From Persicitalea sp964500445 (GTDB lineage: Bacteria; Bacteroidota; Bacteroidia; Cytophagales; Spirosomataceae), in the NCBI GenBank assembly GCA_964500445.1, contig CAZCOG010000007.1, forward strand, positions 1 to 64,000: DNA of 64,000 bases. The letters run 5' to 3'. The translations under genes were made by a program, and so were the position numbers. Numbering within the stretch: position 1 is the first letter of the stretch; the number at the start of each line of letters is the position of its first letter. The notes under the pieces are model-generated. The model saw only the letters and a program-made list of their open reading frames with translations. It had not been told where the DNA came from and did no database searches. Shown one piece after another: positions 25,663 through 34,322 of the stretch.

Positions 25663-28600
25663 ATGGCTATAAAAATTGCGATTTCCCACAAAACCTCCTA
25701 CAAATTCGACCGTGCAGTCAACCTATCTCCTCACATTTTTCGGCTAAGGCCCGCTCCCCATTCCCGGACTCCTATCGAAGGCTATACGTTTAAGGTATTT
25801 CCCGAGAATCATTTCATTAATTGGCAGCAGGACCCCTTCGGTAATTACCAGGCAAGGGTAGTGTTTCCGGAAAAAACGGACGAACTACGCCTGGAAGTGG
25901 AAGTGATCGCCCAGATGAAGGTGATCAATCCTTTTGACTTTTTTGTGGAGGAATACGCTGAGAAATACCCCTTTACATACGACGAAAGTCTGCGGAAAGA
26001 ACTCGTTCCCTATCTTGAAAAGGAAGAATTGGGACCAAAACTGGCGGAGTGGATGGCAAATAACAAGCTGGAAGGCTCGCTGCGGACTACGGACTTTTTT
26101 GTAAGGCTTAACCAGCAACTCAACGCCGATATCGGCTATAACATTCGCATGGAACCCGGTGTGCAATCCACCGAACAAACGCTCACTACCCGCAGCGGTT
26201 CCTGCCGTGACTCTGCCTGGCTGCTGGTCCAGATTCTGCGGCAACTGGGCATTGCGGCCCGCTTTGTATCGGGGTACCTGGTACAATTGACGCCCGACAT
26301 CAAGTCGCTCGATGGCCCCTCGGGCCCGGAAGAGGATTTTACCGACCTGCATGCCTGGGCCGAGGCGTATCTGCCCGGTGCGGGCTGGATTGGCCTTGAT
26401 CCTACTTCGGGCTTATTTGCGGGCGAAGGTCACATTCCGCTTTGCTGCACGCCGCATTACAGTAGCGCTGCGCCGGTTACGGGTGCGATGGACCCGTGCG
26501 AAGTAACGTTCGATTTTGAGAATAAGGTTTTTCGCATTCACGAAGATCCGCGCGTCACCAAACCCTATTCCGAAGCGCAATGGCAGAAAGTGATGGAAGT
26601 GGGAAATACCGTTGAAAATGACCTACAGTACCACGACGTTCGAATGACCATGGGCGGCGAGCCAACTTTCGTATCGATCGATGATTTCGAGTCCGACGAG
26701 TGGAACTCGGTTGCCGACGGTGCATTGAAACGTAAGCTTTCCTATGACCTGGCGCTACGTCTTAAAAAGCGGTTTGCCCACGGTGGTTTGTTGCATTTCG
26801 GCCAGGGGAAATGGTACCCCGGCGAGCCGTTTCCGCGCTGGCAGTATGCCCTTTACTGGCGCACCGACGGGGAAGCGATCTGGAATAATAATGATTTGAT
26901 TGCCCAGGAAACGGACAATCGTTTCACTCACGAAGATGCCAAAAAGTTCTCGGATGAGCTGATCAAGTACCTGGCCGTTAATGCCAATGCCCTCTCACCC
27001 GGTTACGAAGACCCGCTCTACTGGGCTTTGGAAGAAGGTAAAGTTCCTGTGAACCTCGACCCGCTGGCCATGGACCTGTCTGATCCGGTAGAGCGGCGTA
27101 CCCTGGCTGCTCATCTCGAACGCGGGCTGAACAAGCCGGTAGGTTACGTTCTGCCGCTGACCTGGGATCACAAAAATGAAGGCTGGAGAAGCGCGCCCTG
27201 GGAATTCAGACGCAATCACTGCTTCCTGATTCCCGGTAATTCCCCAATGGGAATGCGCTTACCTTTGGAGTCCATCCCTTTTGTGACCAAAGAAAAAACG
27301 CCCGCTTCGGTGGACCGTTCATTATTTGAAGATTTACCGGAACTCGAAACCTACGGAGAATCGGTAAGTGAACGCTACGAAGAAAATGCGAATAGCAATA
27401 CGACGCAACCGACCATCGAGCCTCCATATGATGTAGCCAATGCATCGGGCGAAGCGGATGCCGTGAAGGCTGATGATGAAAAAGATGTTAAAAAGGAAGA
27501 TAAGAAGAAAAAAGCCCCGCTTTACGAGATAGAAACCATTCGCACGGCATTGTGCGTAGAAGCACGGGAAGGTATCATCTACCTATTCCTGCCGCCGCTG
27601 GATTACATTGAGCATTATCTGGATTTGATCGCTTCGATTGAAGCAACGGCGGAGAAACTTCAATTGCCTGTTCGCATCGAAGGTTATACGCCACCGAGCG
27701 ACTACCGGGTGCAGAAACTCGTGGTATCTCCCGATCCCGGCGTAATCGAGGTGAATATTCACCCTGCTAAATCCTGGCAGGAGATCGTGGATAATACCAA
27801 CGCTTTGTACGAAGAGGCCTTTCTGGCGCGGCTGGGTACTGAGAAATTCATGGTCGATGGCCGCCATACCGGGACCGGCGGAGGGAACCACGTTACTATC
27901 GGAGGCGCTAAACCCGCCGACAGTCCATTGCTGCGGCGGCCTGATCTGCTGCGCAGCCTGATTACTTACTGGCAGCACCATCCGGCGTTGAGCTACTTGT
28001 TCGCGGGTTCGTTCGTAGGCCCTACGAGTCAGGCTCCGCGCATCGACGAAGGGCGGGATGAGCGGCTATACGAAGTCGAAATCGCCTTTGATCAAATCCC
28101 CAAGCATGGCGAAGTACCCTTCTGGATGACCGACCGGATATTCCGCAACCTGTTGGTGGATATCACAGGCAACACCCACCGGACGGAATTCTGCATCGAC
28201 AAATTATATTCGCCGGATTCCTCTACCGGACGGCTGGGTATTTTGGAATTCAGGGCATTTGACATGCCACCGCATAAGCATATGGCGCTGGTACAAAGTC
28301 TGCTGGTGCGGGCATTGGTCGCCAAATTCTGGCGTGAGCCCTACGAGAAAAAGCTGGTCCGCTGGGGTACTGAACTGCACGACCGGTTTCTGTTGCCACA
28401 CTTCGCTTACCTCGACATGATTGATGTAGTCAACGACTTAAAAACCGCTGGCTACGCCTTTGACATTTCCTGGTTCGATCCTTTCTTCGAGTTTCGCTTT
28501 CCGCACTACGGCACCATTACGGTCGACAATATTCAGTTGGAGATTCGCCTGGGTATCGAACCCTGGCACGTGCTGGGCGAGGAGCTTTCCAACAGCGGCA

Positions 28601-29127
28601 CAGCCCGCTTTGTGGATTCATCGCTGGAACGCCTGCAAGTCAAGGTGAGTGGATTTGTGGAAAACCGACACATACTGGTCTGTAACGGTTGTCGTGTACC
28701 GCTCCGCAGCAGTGGGACCAAGGGCGAGTACGTGGCGGGCATCCGGTACAAGGCATGGAATCCGCCTTCGGCCCTGCACCCAACCATTGGCGTGGATGCA
28801 CCGCTCGTATTCGACATCGTGGATACGTGGAGCAACCGCGTGCTGGGCGGCTGTACCTACTTCGTTTCGCATCCCGGCGGACGTAGTTTCGATACCTATC
28901 CGGTCAACAGCTACGAGGCTGAGTCGCGCCGCATCAGTCGTTTCTGGAATTTCGGCCATACACCCGCTGAGAATGAGGAAGTACCGATTACTCAGAAGTA
29001 CACGCCCACGATCTCGCGTTTTGTGGCAGAGCACAAAAAGGATCTGAGCCCCGACACGCCCGTAGAACTAATTAACCTGGAATACCCGACTTTGCTGGAT
29101 CTGCGTCAAGCGTGGAAGGGGCGTTGA
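25663..29127 (+). CDS. transglutaminase-like protease fused to DUF2126
   Basis: A 1154-residue cytoplasmic protein. The N-terminal third is a bacterial transglutaminase-like cysteine peptidase domain with the full triad: C181 in RSGSCRDSAWL, H230 in DLHAWAEAYL, D246 in GLDPTSG. The rest is DUF2126 (about residues 320-1120), interrupted by an acidic/lysine-rich linker near 590-625 (ADDEKDVKKEDKKKK). In other genomes DUF2126 proteins co-occur with alpha-E, circularly permuted ATP-grasp and further transglutaminase proteins; those partners are at 31758-35184 here. The module is predicted to make and cut peptide bonds, but its substrate is not established. Confidence 0.88.
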   Translation: MAIKIAISHKTSYKFDRAVNLSPHIFRLRPAPHSRTPIEGYTFKVFPENHFINWQQDPFGNYQARVVFPEKTDELRLEVEVIAQMKVINPFDFFVEEYAEKYPFTYDESLRKELVPYLEKEELGPKLAEWMANNKLEGSLRTTDFFVRLNQQLNADIGYNIRMEPGVQSTEQTLTTRSGSCRDSAWLLVQILRQLGIAARFVSGYLVQLTPDIKSLDGPSGPEEDFTDLHAWAEAYLPGAGWIGLDPTSGLFAGEGHIPLCCTPHYSSAAPVTGAMDPCEVTFDFENKVFRIHEDPRVTKPYSEAQWQKVMEVGNTVENDLQYHDVRMTMGGEPTFVSIDDFESDEWNSVADGALKRKLSYDLALRLKKRFAHGGLLHFGQGKWYPGEPFPRWQYALYWRTDGEAIWNNNDLIAQETDNRFTHEDAKKFSDELIKYLAVNANALSPGYEDPLYWALEEGKVPVNLDPLAMDLSDPVERRTLAAHLERGLNKPVGYVLPLTWDHKNEGWRSAPWEFRRNHCFLIPGNSPMGMRLPLESIPFVTKEKTPASVDRSLFEDLPELETYGESVSERYEENANSNTTQPTIEPPYDVANASGEADAVKADDEKDVKKEDKKKKAPLYEIETIRTALCVEAREGIIYLFLPPLDYIEHYLDLIASIEATAEKLQLPVRIEGYTPPSDYRVQKLVVSPDPGVIEVNIHPAKSWQEIVDNTNALYEEAFLARLGTEKFMVDGRHTGTGGGNHVTIGGAKPADSPLLRRPDLLRSLITYWQHHPALSYLFAGSFVGPTSQAPRIDEGRDERLYEVEIAFDQIPKHGEVPFWMTDRIFRNLLVDITGNTHRTEFCIDKLYSPDSSTGRLGILEFRAFDMPPHKHMALVQSLLVRALVAKFWREPYEKKLVRWGTELHDRFLLPHFAYLDMIDVVNDLKTAGYAFDISWFDPFFEFRFPHYGTITVDNIQLEIRLGIEPWHVLGEELSNSGTARFVDSSLERLQVKVSGFVENRHILVCNGCRVPLRSSGTKGEYVAGIRYKAWNPPSALHPTIGVDAPLVFDIVDTWSNRVLGGCTYFVSHPGGRSFDTYPVNSYEAESRRISRFWNFGHTPAENEEVPITQKYTPTISRFVAEHKKDLSPDTPVELINLEYPTLLDLRQAWKGR

Positions 29128-29172
29128 TAGTTTCTGTATTTCAACTCCATTTAGAAAAATGAACAGCGGGTT

Positions 29173-29219
29173 GCCTTTTTTGGTACCGCCAGTTTGCAAC
29201 TGAAGATATCAAAAAAGGC
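29173..29219. terminator. possible weak terminator
   Basis: GCCTTTTTTG (29173-29182) and CAAAAAAGGC (29210-29219) are complementary, with a 27-nt spacer, between the convergent DUF2126 gene and the lipoprotein gene at 29248. The long loop makes it a weak candidate. Confidence 0.4.
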
Positions 29220-29247
29220 TATTGCAAATAGTGAGGAATCCTGTATG

Positions 29248-29826
29248 CTACATTCTTATTGCACCTCCGCCGATGGAGATAGGAGGAAATATTCTGGCGC
29301 TGCTATCCGCGACGGATCTTTGCAGATCATGCATATTTCCTTCCATCCTAATCAACGTCTGTTGGAGCAAACTGTCCTCCTTTGTGCAGTCAGTACCGAG
29401 AAAACACGGCGTTTTACCCAAGTCGAAGTAAGGCAGCACGAACCACCAGTGGTCAGATAAGGCAAAACCTTCCGGGATCACCCAATGCCCTTCGGTTTTG
29501 CGAATGTTTTGCCCAATTATGTCGGCAACCTTATTACTAAGATTGCCCCTGTGATACAGTTTATCTACTTCCCCAGAGCCGTTCACCCGGAAGTAAAAGA
29601 AGGCCCACGCAGGCGAGTTGCCTTCTGACTGGTTCCAGGGTACACCTGCCTTCATCCAATCGTCCATGCTACACCCGTAGCCACAATCAAATGTAATTTC
29701 TTGCCTAACTACTTCCTTCGCACTTGTTTCTTGTGTTCGAGTATTTTTTTTCGAATCAGGAGGCGAACAGCTTGACGGCAAAACAACTGCTAGAAGAAAG
29801 ATAACACTACGAACAAGATATATCAT
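29248..29826 (-). CDS. lipoprotein, paralogue A of a tandem pair
   Basis: A 192-residue protein with lipobox SSC (Cys20) and a charged linker. The mature domain shares with the next gene the blocks ITFDCGYGCSMDDW, AFFYFRV, KTEGHWVIP, WFVLPYFDLG, CTKEDS and ARIFPP. It therefore arose by tandem duplication. Four cysteines are conserved between the copies, suggesting disulfides. No known family is recognised. It ends facing the DUF2126 gene. Confidence 0.72.
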   Translation of the reverse strand: MIYLVRSVIFLLAVVLPSSCSPPDSKKNTRTQETSAKEVVRQEITFDCGYGCSMDDWMKAGVPWNQSEGNSPAWAFFYFRVNGSGEVDKLYHRGNLSNKVADIIGQNIRKTEGHWVIPEGFALSDHWWFVLPYFDLGKTPCFLGTDCTKEDSLLQQTLIRMEGNMHDLQRSVADSSARIFPPISIGGGAIRM

Positions 29827-29859
29827 TTGGAACTCTCATGAATTTTTGTCCTAAATTAT

Positions 29860-30465
29860 CTACATTTTTGGAAATCTACTATCTATGGTGACAGGAGGAA
29901 ATATTCTGGCACGGTGTTCTGAAAGAATTCCCTGCGTTTTATCTATATTCTCGACTAACATTCTTATAGACCACTGAAAGATGCTATCTTCTTTGGTACA
30001 CAGGCTACTTATACATGGCAGATCACCTAAGTTAAAGTAGGGAAGCACAAACCATTGATAACCTTCTGACGGGAAATCACTAGAGATTTTCCAGTGACCC
30101 TCAGTTTTATAAATATTGTCCTTAATCTTATTAGCGATTTCACTGCTGACGGTTCCAGAATAGAAAAGGCTATCCACTTTTCCGGCACCAGTTACTTTGA
30201 AGTAAAAAAAAGCCCAGATTGGTTTGTTACCCTGTTTTCGATCAAAGTACACGCTATCCAATATCCAATCACCTAGTTCACACCCATTACCTAGTTTGCG
30301 ATTATATCCGCAATCAAAAGTGAAATTCTCACCAGCTAGCTCTTTCGTATTAATTTCGCGTGACTTTTCTGTCTCTTCTGTGTTATGTGACGAACAGCTT
30401 ATGAATAAAATATGTAGGAGAATGAAAATTGTATTACAGACAGGACGTGCCAAAGAGTCCACCAT
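29860..30465 (-). CDS. lipoprotein, paralogue B of a tandem pair
   Basis: A 201-residue paralogue of the protein at 29248-29826, sharing FTFDCGYN, CELGDWILDS, AFFYFKVTG, KTEGHWKISS, WFVLPYFNLG, CTKEDS and ARIFPP. The lipobox is ISC (Cys24). It lies 33 bp upstream of paralogue A on the same strand, so the two are probably co-transcribed. A 192-bp exact tandem duplication starts 15 bp upstream of its start codon, so its promoter region is likely duplicated. Confidence 0.72.
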   Translation of the reverse strand: MVDSLARPVCNTIFILLHILFISCSSHNTEETEKSREINTKELAGENFTFDCGYNRKLGNGCELGDWILDSVYFDRKQGNKPIWAFFYFKVTGAGKVDSLFYSGTVSSEIANKIKDNIYKTEGHWKISSDFPSEGYQWFVLPYFNLGDLPCISSLCTKEDSIFQWSIRMLVENIDKTQGILSEHRARIFPPVTIDSRFPKM

Positions 30466-30480
30466 AGCGTTGAGGGTTTG

Positions 30481-30672
30481 TGTTCTGAAAATTCCATTAT
30501 CATTATATGTCGTTGAGAGTCAGGGTTTGTAAAGCCCCCATCTGATCCCAGGCAGTAGTTTTTTGCAAGCCGTCCTATGCTAAGGTTATGAGACTATAAA
30601 TATGTTTTCCAACAAGGGGCTACACTACGGCTAATGAATAAATGAAAAGGTATATACTGCATTAAATCGAGG
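30481..30672. repeat. 192-bp exact tandem duplication, copy 1
   Basis: Begins TGTTCTGAAAATTCC and is repeated without any difference I can see by copy 2. It lies just upstream of the paralogue B lipoprotein gene. No transposase frame or terminal inverted repeat was found in the unit. Confidence 0.93.
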
Positions 30673-30864
30673 TGTTCTGAAAATTCCATTATCATTATAT
30701 GTCGTTGAGAGTCAGGGTTTGTAAAGCCCCCATCTGATCCCAGGCAGTAGTTTTTTGCAAGCCGTCCTATGCTAAGGTTATGAGACTATAAATATGTTTT
30801 CCAACAAGGGGCTACACTACGGCTAATGAATAAATGAAAAGGTATATACTGCATTAAATCGAGG
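30673..30864. repeat. 192-bp exact tandem duplication, copy 2
   Basis: Second copy, directly abutting copy 1. After it the sequence restarts as TTCTGAAA (30865 on), which is a few bases of a third unit with TG missing, and then diverges. Identity of the copies indicates a recent event or gene conversion. The remaining bases to 31052 hold no visible gene. Confidence 0.93.
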
Positions 30865-31052
30865 TTCTGAAAGTCCATATAGTGTTTTAGTACGCATTCA
30901 GCTAATATGCGTTCAATAATGAAACAGATAATTGGAAACTAATTTTACTGTGAACCTTCAATTTAAAAACTTGCGGTAGCTATGGCTCCTTCCAAAATAT
31001 TTTCAGCTTTTTTTTTTCTCACAATGAATCAAATCTGGCAGAAAAAACTGAA

Positions 31053-31520
31053 TTAGATTGTCGCCTCTTCCATTTTTATTACTTTCCAGACTAATTTTTC
31101 GTCCTTACTAAGTTCGAGCATAAACCAATGGCCCGTTGCCCGAAAAATTAAATCAATTTCAACCGATCCATTATCATTAACTTTTAATTTTTCAACTTCT
31201 ACATAAGGAATCGGTTTGTCGGTATCTTTAAAAAAGTCAGGATATTTCGGGCTTTTAACCAGCAAACATTTTTTATCGTTAACTACCACGTTAAAATCCT
31301 TAGGAACATTAATAGATTTTATCACTCTTAGAGGTTGCGAGTAGTAGGTGGGCGCAAACTGGTTGTTTAAAAAGATATAATCTAAAGATTGCCCAATAAT
31401 TTCTGTGCTGTCAACTACCATATCTTGTTCGCGTCCATCAAATTGACACGAAATGGGAAGGGGCCAATAGGACAAACAAACTAGCAGCCCAATAATGATA
31501 TATTTAATAAAAGTTTTCAT
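31053..31520 (-). CDS. secreted protein of unknown function
   Basis: A 155-residue protein with an N-terminal hydrophobic signal (about residues 5-25, ending near ISCQF, a possible lipobox). The mature part is beta-rich and ends with EIDLIFRATGHWFMLELSKDEKLVWKV. Its start codon overlaps by 4 bp the stop of a decayed reading frame just upstream, so it was once translationally coupled to a longer gene. Family not recognised. Confidence 0.55.
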   Translation of the reverse strand: MKTFIKYIIIGLLVCLSYWPLPISCQFDGREQDMVVDSTEIIGQSLDYIFLNNQFAPTYYSQPLRVIKSINVPKDFNVVVNDKKCLLVKSPKYPDFFKDTDKPIPYVEVEKLKVNDNGSVEIDLIFRATGHWFMLELSKDEKLVWKVIKMEEATI

Positions 31521-31749
31521 TTCGGATAAAAGCTAAAATAATATGTAGCGGCAATGTACATGGCTTCGGTAATCTGGGAGGTATGAAGGTCGTCGGCAAT
31601 ATAGTCGCTGAGCTTAAAAGTAAATATAGTTTCAAATTGTCCTTATGACATACTCCCAGAGAAAATTTGCCCACACGTACAGCCAAAGAAATCGGGACGA
31701 TAGTTTCGGCATAATCTAGGCTTATAGGTAACTTTGGCTGGCCATTGAA
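31517..31749 (-). pseudogene. truncated, frameshifted C-terminal gene remnant
   Basis: Read from 31749 on the minus strand, the frame gives a protein-like stretch (PISLDYAETIVPISLAVRVG, then KFSLGVCHK). It then needs a shift near 31650 to continue as GQFETIFTFKLSDYIADDLH and on to FSFYPK with a TGA at 31519-31517. That stop overlaps the ATG of the next gene in an ATGA junction. No start codon is present and the 5' part would run into the ATP-grasp gene, so this is probably the end of a truncated gene. Family not recognised. Confidence 0.4.
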
Positions 31750-31757
31750 TCAACCCT

Positions 31758-34322
31758 ATGACGATTACTAATACCACGCTGCTACAAGATTACCGCCTAA
31801 AAGTTCGCTCTTACGACGAAGTCCTGGATCGGAATGGAGCATTGAAACCCCATTGGCAGTTGCTGTTTGCGGCGCTGGAAAAATTAGGAATAAAAGAGGT
31901 AGGGGTTCGGAATCAGGAAATTATCACCAAATTACAGGAGAATGGAGTCACGTATAGTGTCTATGAAAGCTCCGACGGTCTCAACCGTCCCTGGCAGCTC
32001 GACCCGATTCCCTTTCTGATTCACCAGAGCGAGTGGCAGGAAATCGCCAGAGGGCTACGCCAGAGAGCCGAGCTTTTGAACTTACTTCTGCAAGATCTCT
32101 ACGGTCCGAAGACACTAGTCAAAGAAAAAGTTATTCCGCCCGAACTGGTTTACGATAACACGGGCTTTCTGCGGGCCTGTCACGACGTGAAGCTGGCAGG
32201 GCGCCATCAACTGGTTAAGTATGCCGTTGACATGGCCAGAGGGCCGGATGGGCGGATGTGGGTACTTGACAACCGTACGCAGGCACCATCGGGTGCGGGC
32301 TATACGCTGGAAAACCGAACGGTCATGAGCAAAGTACTGCCCGATCTGGCCGAAAACCTTTTCGTGCGGCGACTTTCGCCATTTTACCTAAGTACTCAGC
32401 AGGCTTTGGCGCGAAATTTCGGAAAAGGAAAAGATGATTTAACCATAGTTTACCTTACGCCGGGACCCAACAACGAAACCTACTTTGAGCATGCGTACCT
32501 GGCGGCTTATTACGGCTATATTTTGGCGCAGGGCGACGACCTGCTGGTGCGTGGCGGCTTCGTGTGGCTAAAATCTATCGAAGGTTTACGCAAAGTTGAT
32601 ATAATTCTACGGCGTATCGACGATGATTTCAGCGACCCCCTTGAATTGCGTTCCGACTCCCGGCTGGGGGTGCCAGGATTGCTGCATGCGATAAGGATGG
32701 GCAAGGTTGCCGTCATCAATCCTCCCGGTACGGGCGTGCTGGAGAATAATGCTTTCATGGCTTTTATGCACAATACCTGCCGTCATTTGCTGGGCCAGGA
32801 ATTGATGCTTCCCTCGGTGGCTACCTGGTGGTGTGGGCAGGGGAAGGAACTGAATTTTGTTTTGGAAAATCTTGAGCGGCTCATAATCAAGAGAGTAAAT
32901 CGCCACCGCGAGAACCGCTCTATTTATGGACATTTACTATCCGCTGCGCAGTTAGAGCAGCTCAAACGGGAAATCAGGGCCAATCCGACCCAGTTCGTGG
33001 CCCAGGAAGAGGTCAGTTTTTCTACGACCCCAGCTTTTGTCAACGGAAGCATCGAGCCGCGCTTTGCCGCCTTACGGGCCTACCTGATCGGTACTGAAAA
33101 TGGCTACGAAGTGATGCCCGGAGGACTGACGCGGAGCTCACCCGAGGCGGGGCGCTTTACTTTTTCCAACCAGTACGGGGGAATTTCCAAAGATACCTGG
33201 ATTGTGGGCGACGAGGTAGAGCACGCTCAGGAGCACATTGTACTTCCTACTTCAACTCAATACCGTAAGGCCAGTTCATTGCCGAGCCGTAGCGCCGACA
33301 ATCTGTTCTGGGTAGGCCGATACGGCGAACGGGTACTTGCCACCAATGCTTTTATCAATATCGTGCTGAACGCCCTAAATATTCACCAAAATTATGGCGG
33401 GCAAAACGAACATATCGCCTGGCTGCTGCGGTCGTTGACGCACCTCACGCTTACCTACCCTGGTTTTGTGGAAGACGATGGTACCGAATCTACTCTGTTG
33501 GCAAATCCGATTCGCGAGCTCAACGATTTGGTACTGAATGTCAAGCGGGCAGGTACTATTGCCTCATCGGTAGAACGATTTTTGCGCGCTATAAAGTCAG
33601 TACGCGATCAGTGGAATCCCGAAATCTGGCGGGCGATTGATTTGGTGGAAGGTAGTTTGGTCAGGATAAAAACGCTGAAAAAGGAACAGGCCGATCATCG
33701 CGCGATCCAAAAAGACCTCGACCGACTTTACAGCCGAATGTTTACGTTTTATGGTACGGTATCGGAAACCATGTCGCGCGACAATGCTTATTATCTTTTA
33801 AAAAGCGGCAAACTCATCGAGCGTATCCTGTCGCGCGTAAGTGTGATTCGTTCTTCGTTCGCCTTTCGTAATCCCGAGTATGTCGAAAACGAATTGCTGG
33901 AAGCTTTGCTCAACTACCACCATTTGCTTGGCAGATTTCGCAATACCTATCGCTCCCAAATCAGCCTGAGCGCAGCGCTGGATATGGTACTGATGGAGGC
34001 TAACTCGCCTTACGCGCTCGCATACCAATTCGACGCGCTGGGTAGATGTCTCGATCGGCTGCCCGGAAACCACGAGCGACTGAACAACGCCCAGAAAGCG
34101 GTTCTGGAAGCATCAGCTAAAATAAAACTAATCGATGTAGTCGAGCTGTGTGAATATGAGGAAGAATCCAATTTTCGGAAAAATCTGGATGAGCTTATGA
34201 GTGAGATCACAGCCCTTACATTGACTGCCTCCGAAAGTATTTCCAATCTTTATTTCAGCCACGTAGCCATTCAGTCATCTTTTTTCGGGGGAGGAAATCC
34301 TAGTGATCTGCATGAGATATAA
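31758..34322 (+). CDS. circularly permuted ATP-grasp protein fused to alpha-E domain
   Basis: An 854-residue fusion. The first ~480 residues are a circularly permuted type 2 ATP-grasp ligase domain, with the marker DNRTQAPSGAGYTLENR and VINPPGTGVLENNAF; ATP-grasp enzymes activate carboxylates to form amide bonds. The rest is the all-helical alpha-E domain (DUF403), starting SRSADNLFWVGRYGERVLAT. These are often separate neighbouring genes; here they are one polypeptide. The stop lies inside the next gene, a transglutaminase-like protein, so the two are coupled. Predicted role: ligase half of a peptide ligation and cleavage module. Substrate unknown. Confidence 0.88.
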   Translation: MTITNTTLLQDYRLKVRSYDEVLDRNGALKPHWQLLFAALEKLGIKEVGVRNQEIITKLQENGVTYSVYESSDGLNRPWQLDPIPFLIHQSEWQEIARGLRQRAELLNLLLQDLYGPKTLVKEKVIPPELVYDNTGFLRACHDVKLAGRHQLVKYAVDMARGPDGRMWVLDNRTQAPSGAGYTLENRTVMSKVLPDLAENLFVRRLSPFYLSTQQALARNFGKGKDDLTIVYLTPGPNNETYFEHAYLAAYYGYILAQGDDLLVRGGFVWLKSIEGLRKVDIILRRIDDDFSDPLELRSDSRLGVPGLLHAIRMGKVAVINPPGTGVLENNAFMAFMHNTCRHLLGQELMLPSVATWWCGQGKELNFVLENLERLIIKRVNRHRENRSIYGHLLSAAQLEQLKREIRANPTQFVAQEEVSFSTTPAFVNGSIEPRFAALRAYLIGTENGYEVMPGGLTRSSPEAGRFTFSNQYGGISKDTWIVGDEVEHAQEHIVLPTSTQYRKASSLPSRSADNLFWVGRYGERVLATNAFINIVLNALNIHQNYGGQNEHIAWLLRSLTHLTLTYPGFVEDDGTESTLLANPIRELNDLVLNVKRAGTIASSVERFLRAIKSVRDQWNPEIWRAIDLVEGSLVRIKTLKKEQADHRAIQKDLDRLYSRMFTFYGTVSETMSRDNAYYLLKSGKLIERILSRVSVIRSSFAFRNPEYVENELLEALLNYHHLLGRFRNTYRSQISLSAALDMVLMEANSPYALAYQFDALGRCLDRLPGNHERLNNAQKAVLEASAKIKLIDVVELCEYEEESNFRKNLDELMSEITALTLTASESISNLYFSHVAIQSSFFGGGNPSDLHEI

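Noticed and set aside
28649..29047. Long antisense/alternate-frame open frames inside the DUF2126 gene
   Set aside because: Shadows of the conserved coding frame; no independent start signals or family features.
30481..30864. Insertion sequence or MITE as cause of the 192-bp repeat
   Set aside because: No transposase frame, no terminal inverted repeats and no target-site duplication seen.
31504..31686. 60-residue open frame starting inside the gene remnant
   Set aside because: Its first part matches the remnant, but after the frameshift it reads out of frame with the protein-like sequence; treated as part of the pseudogene.
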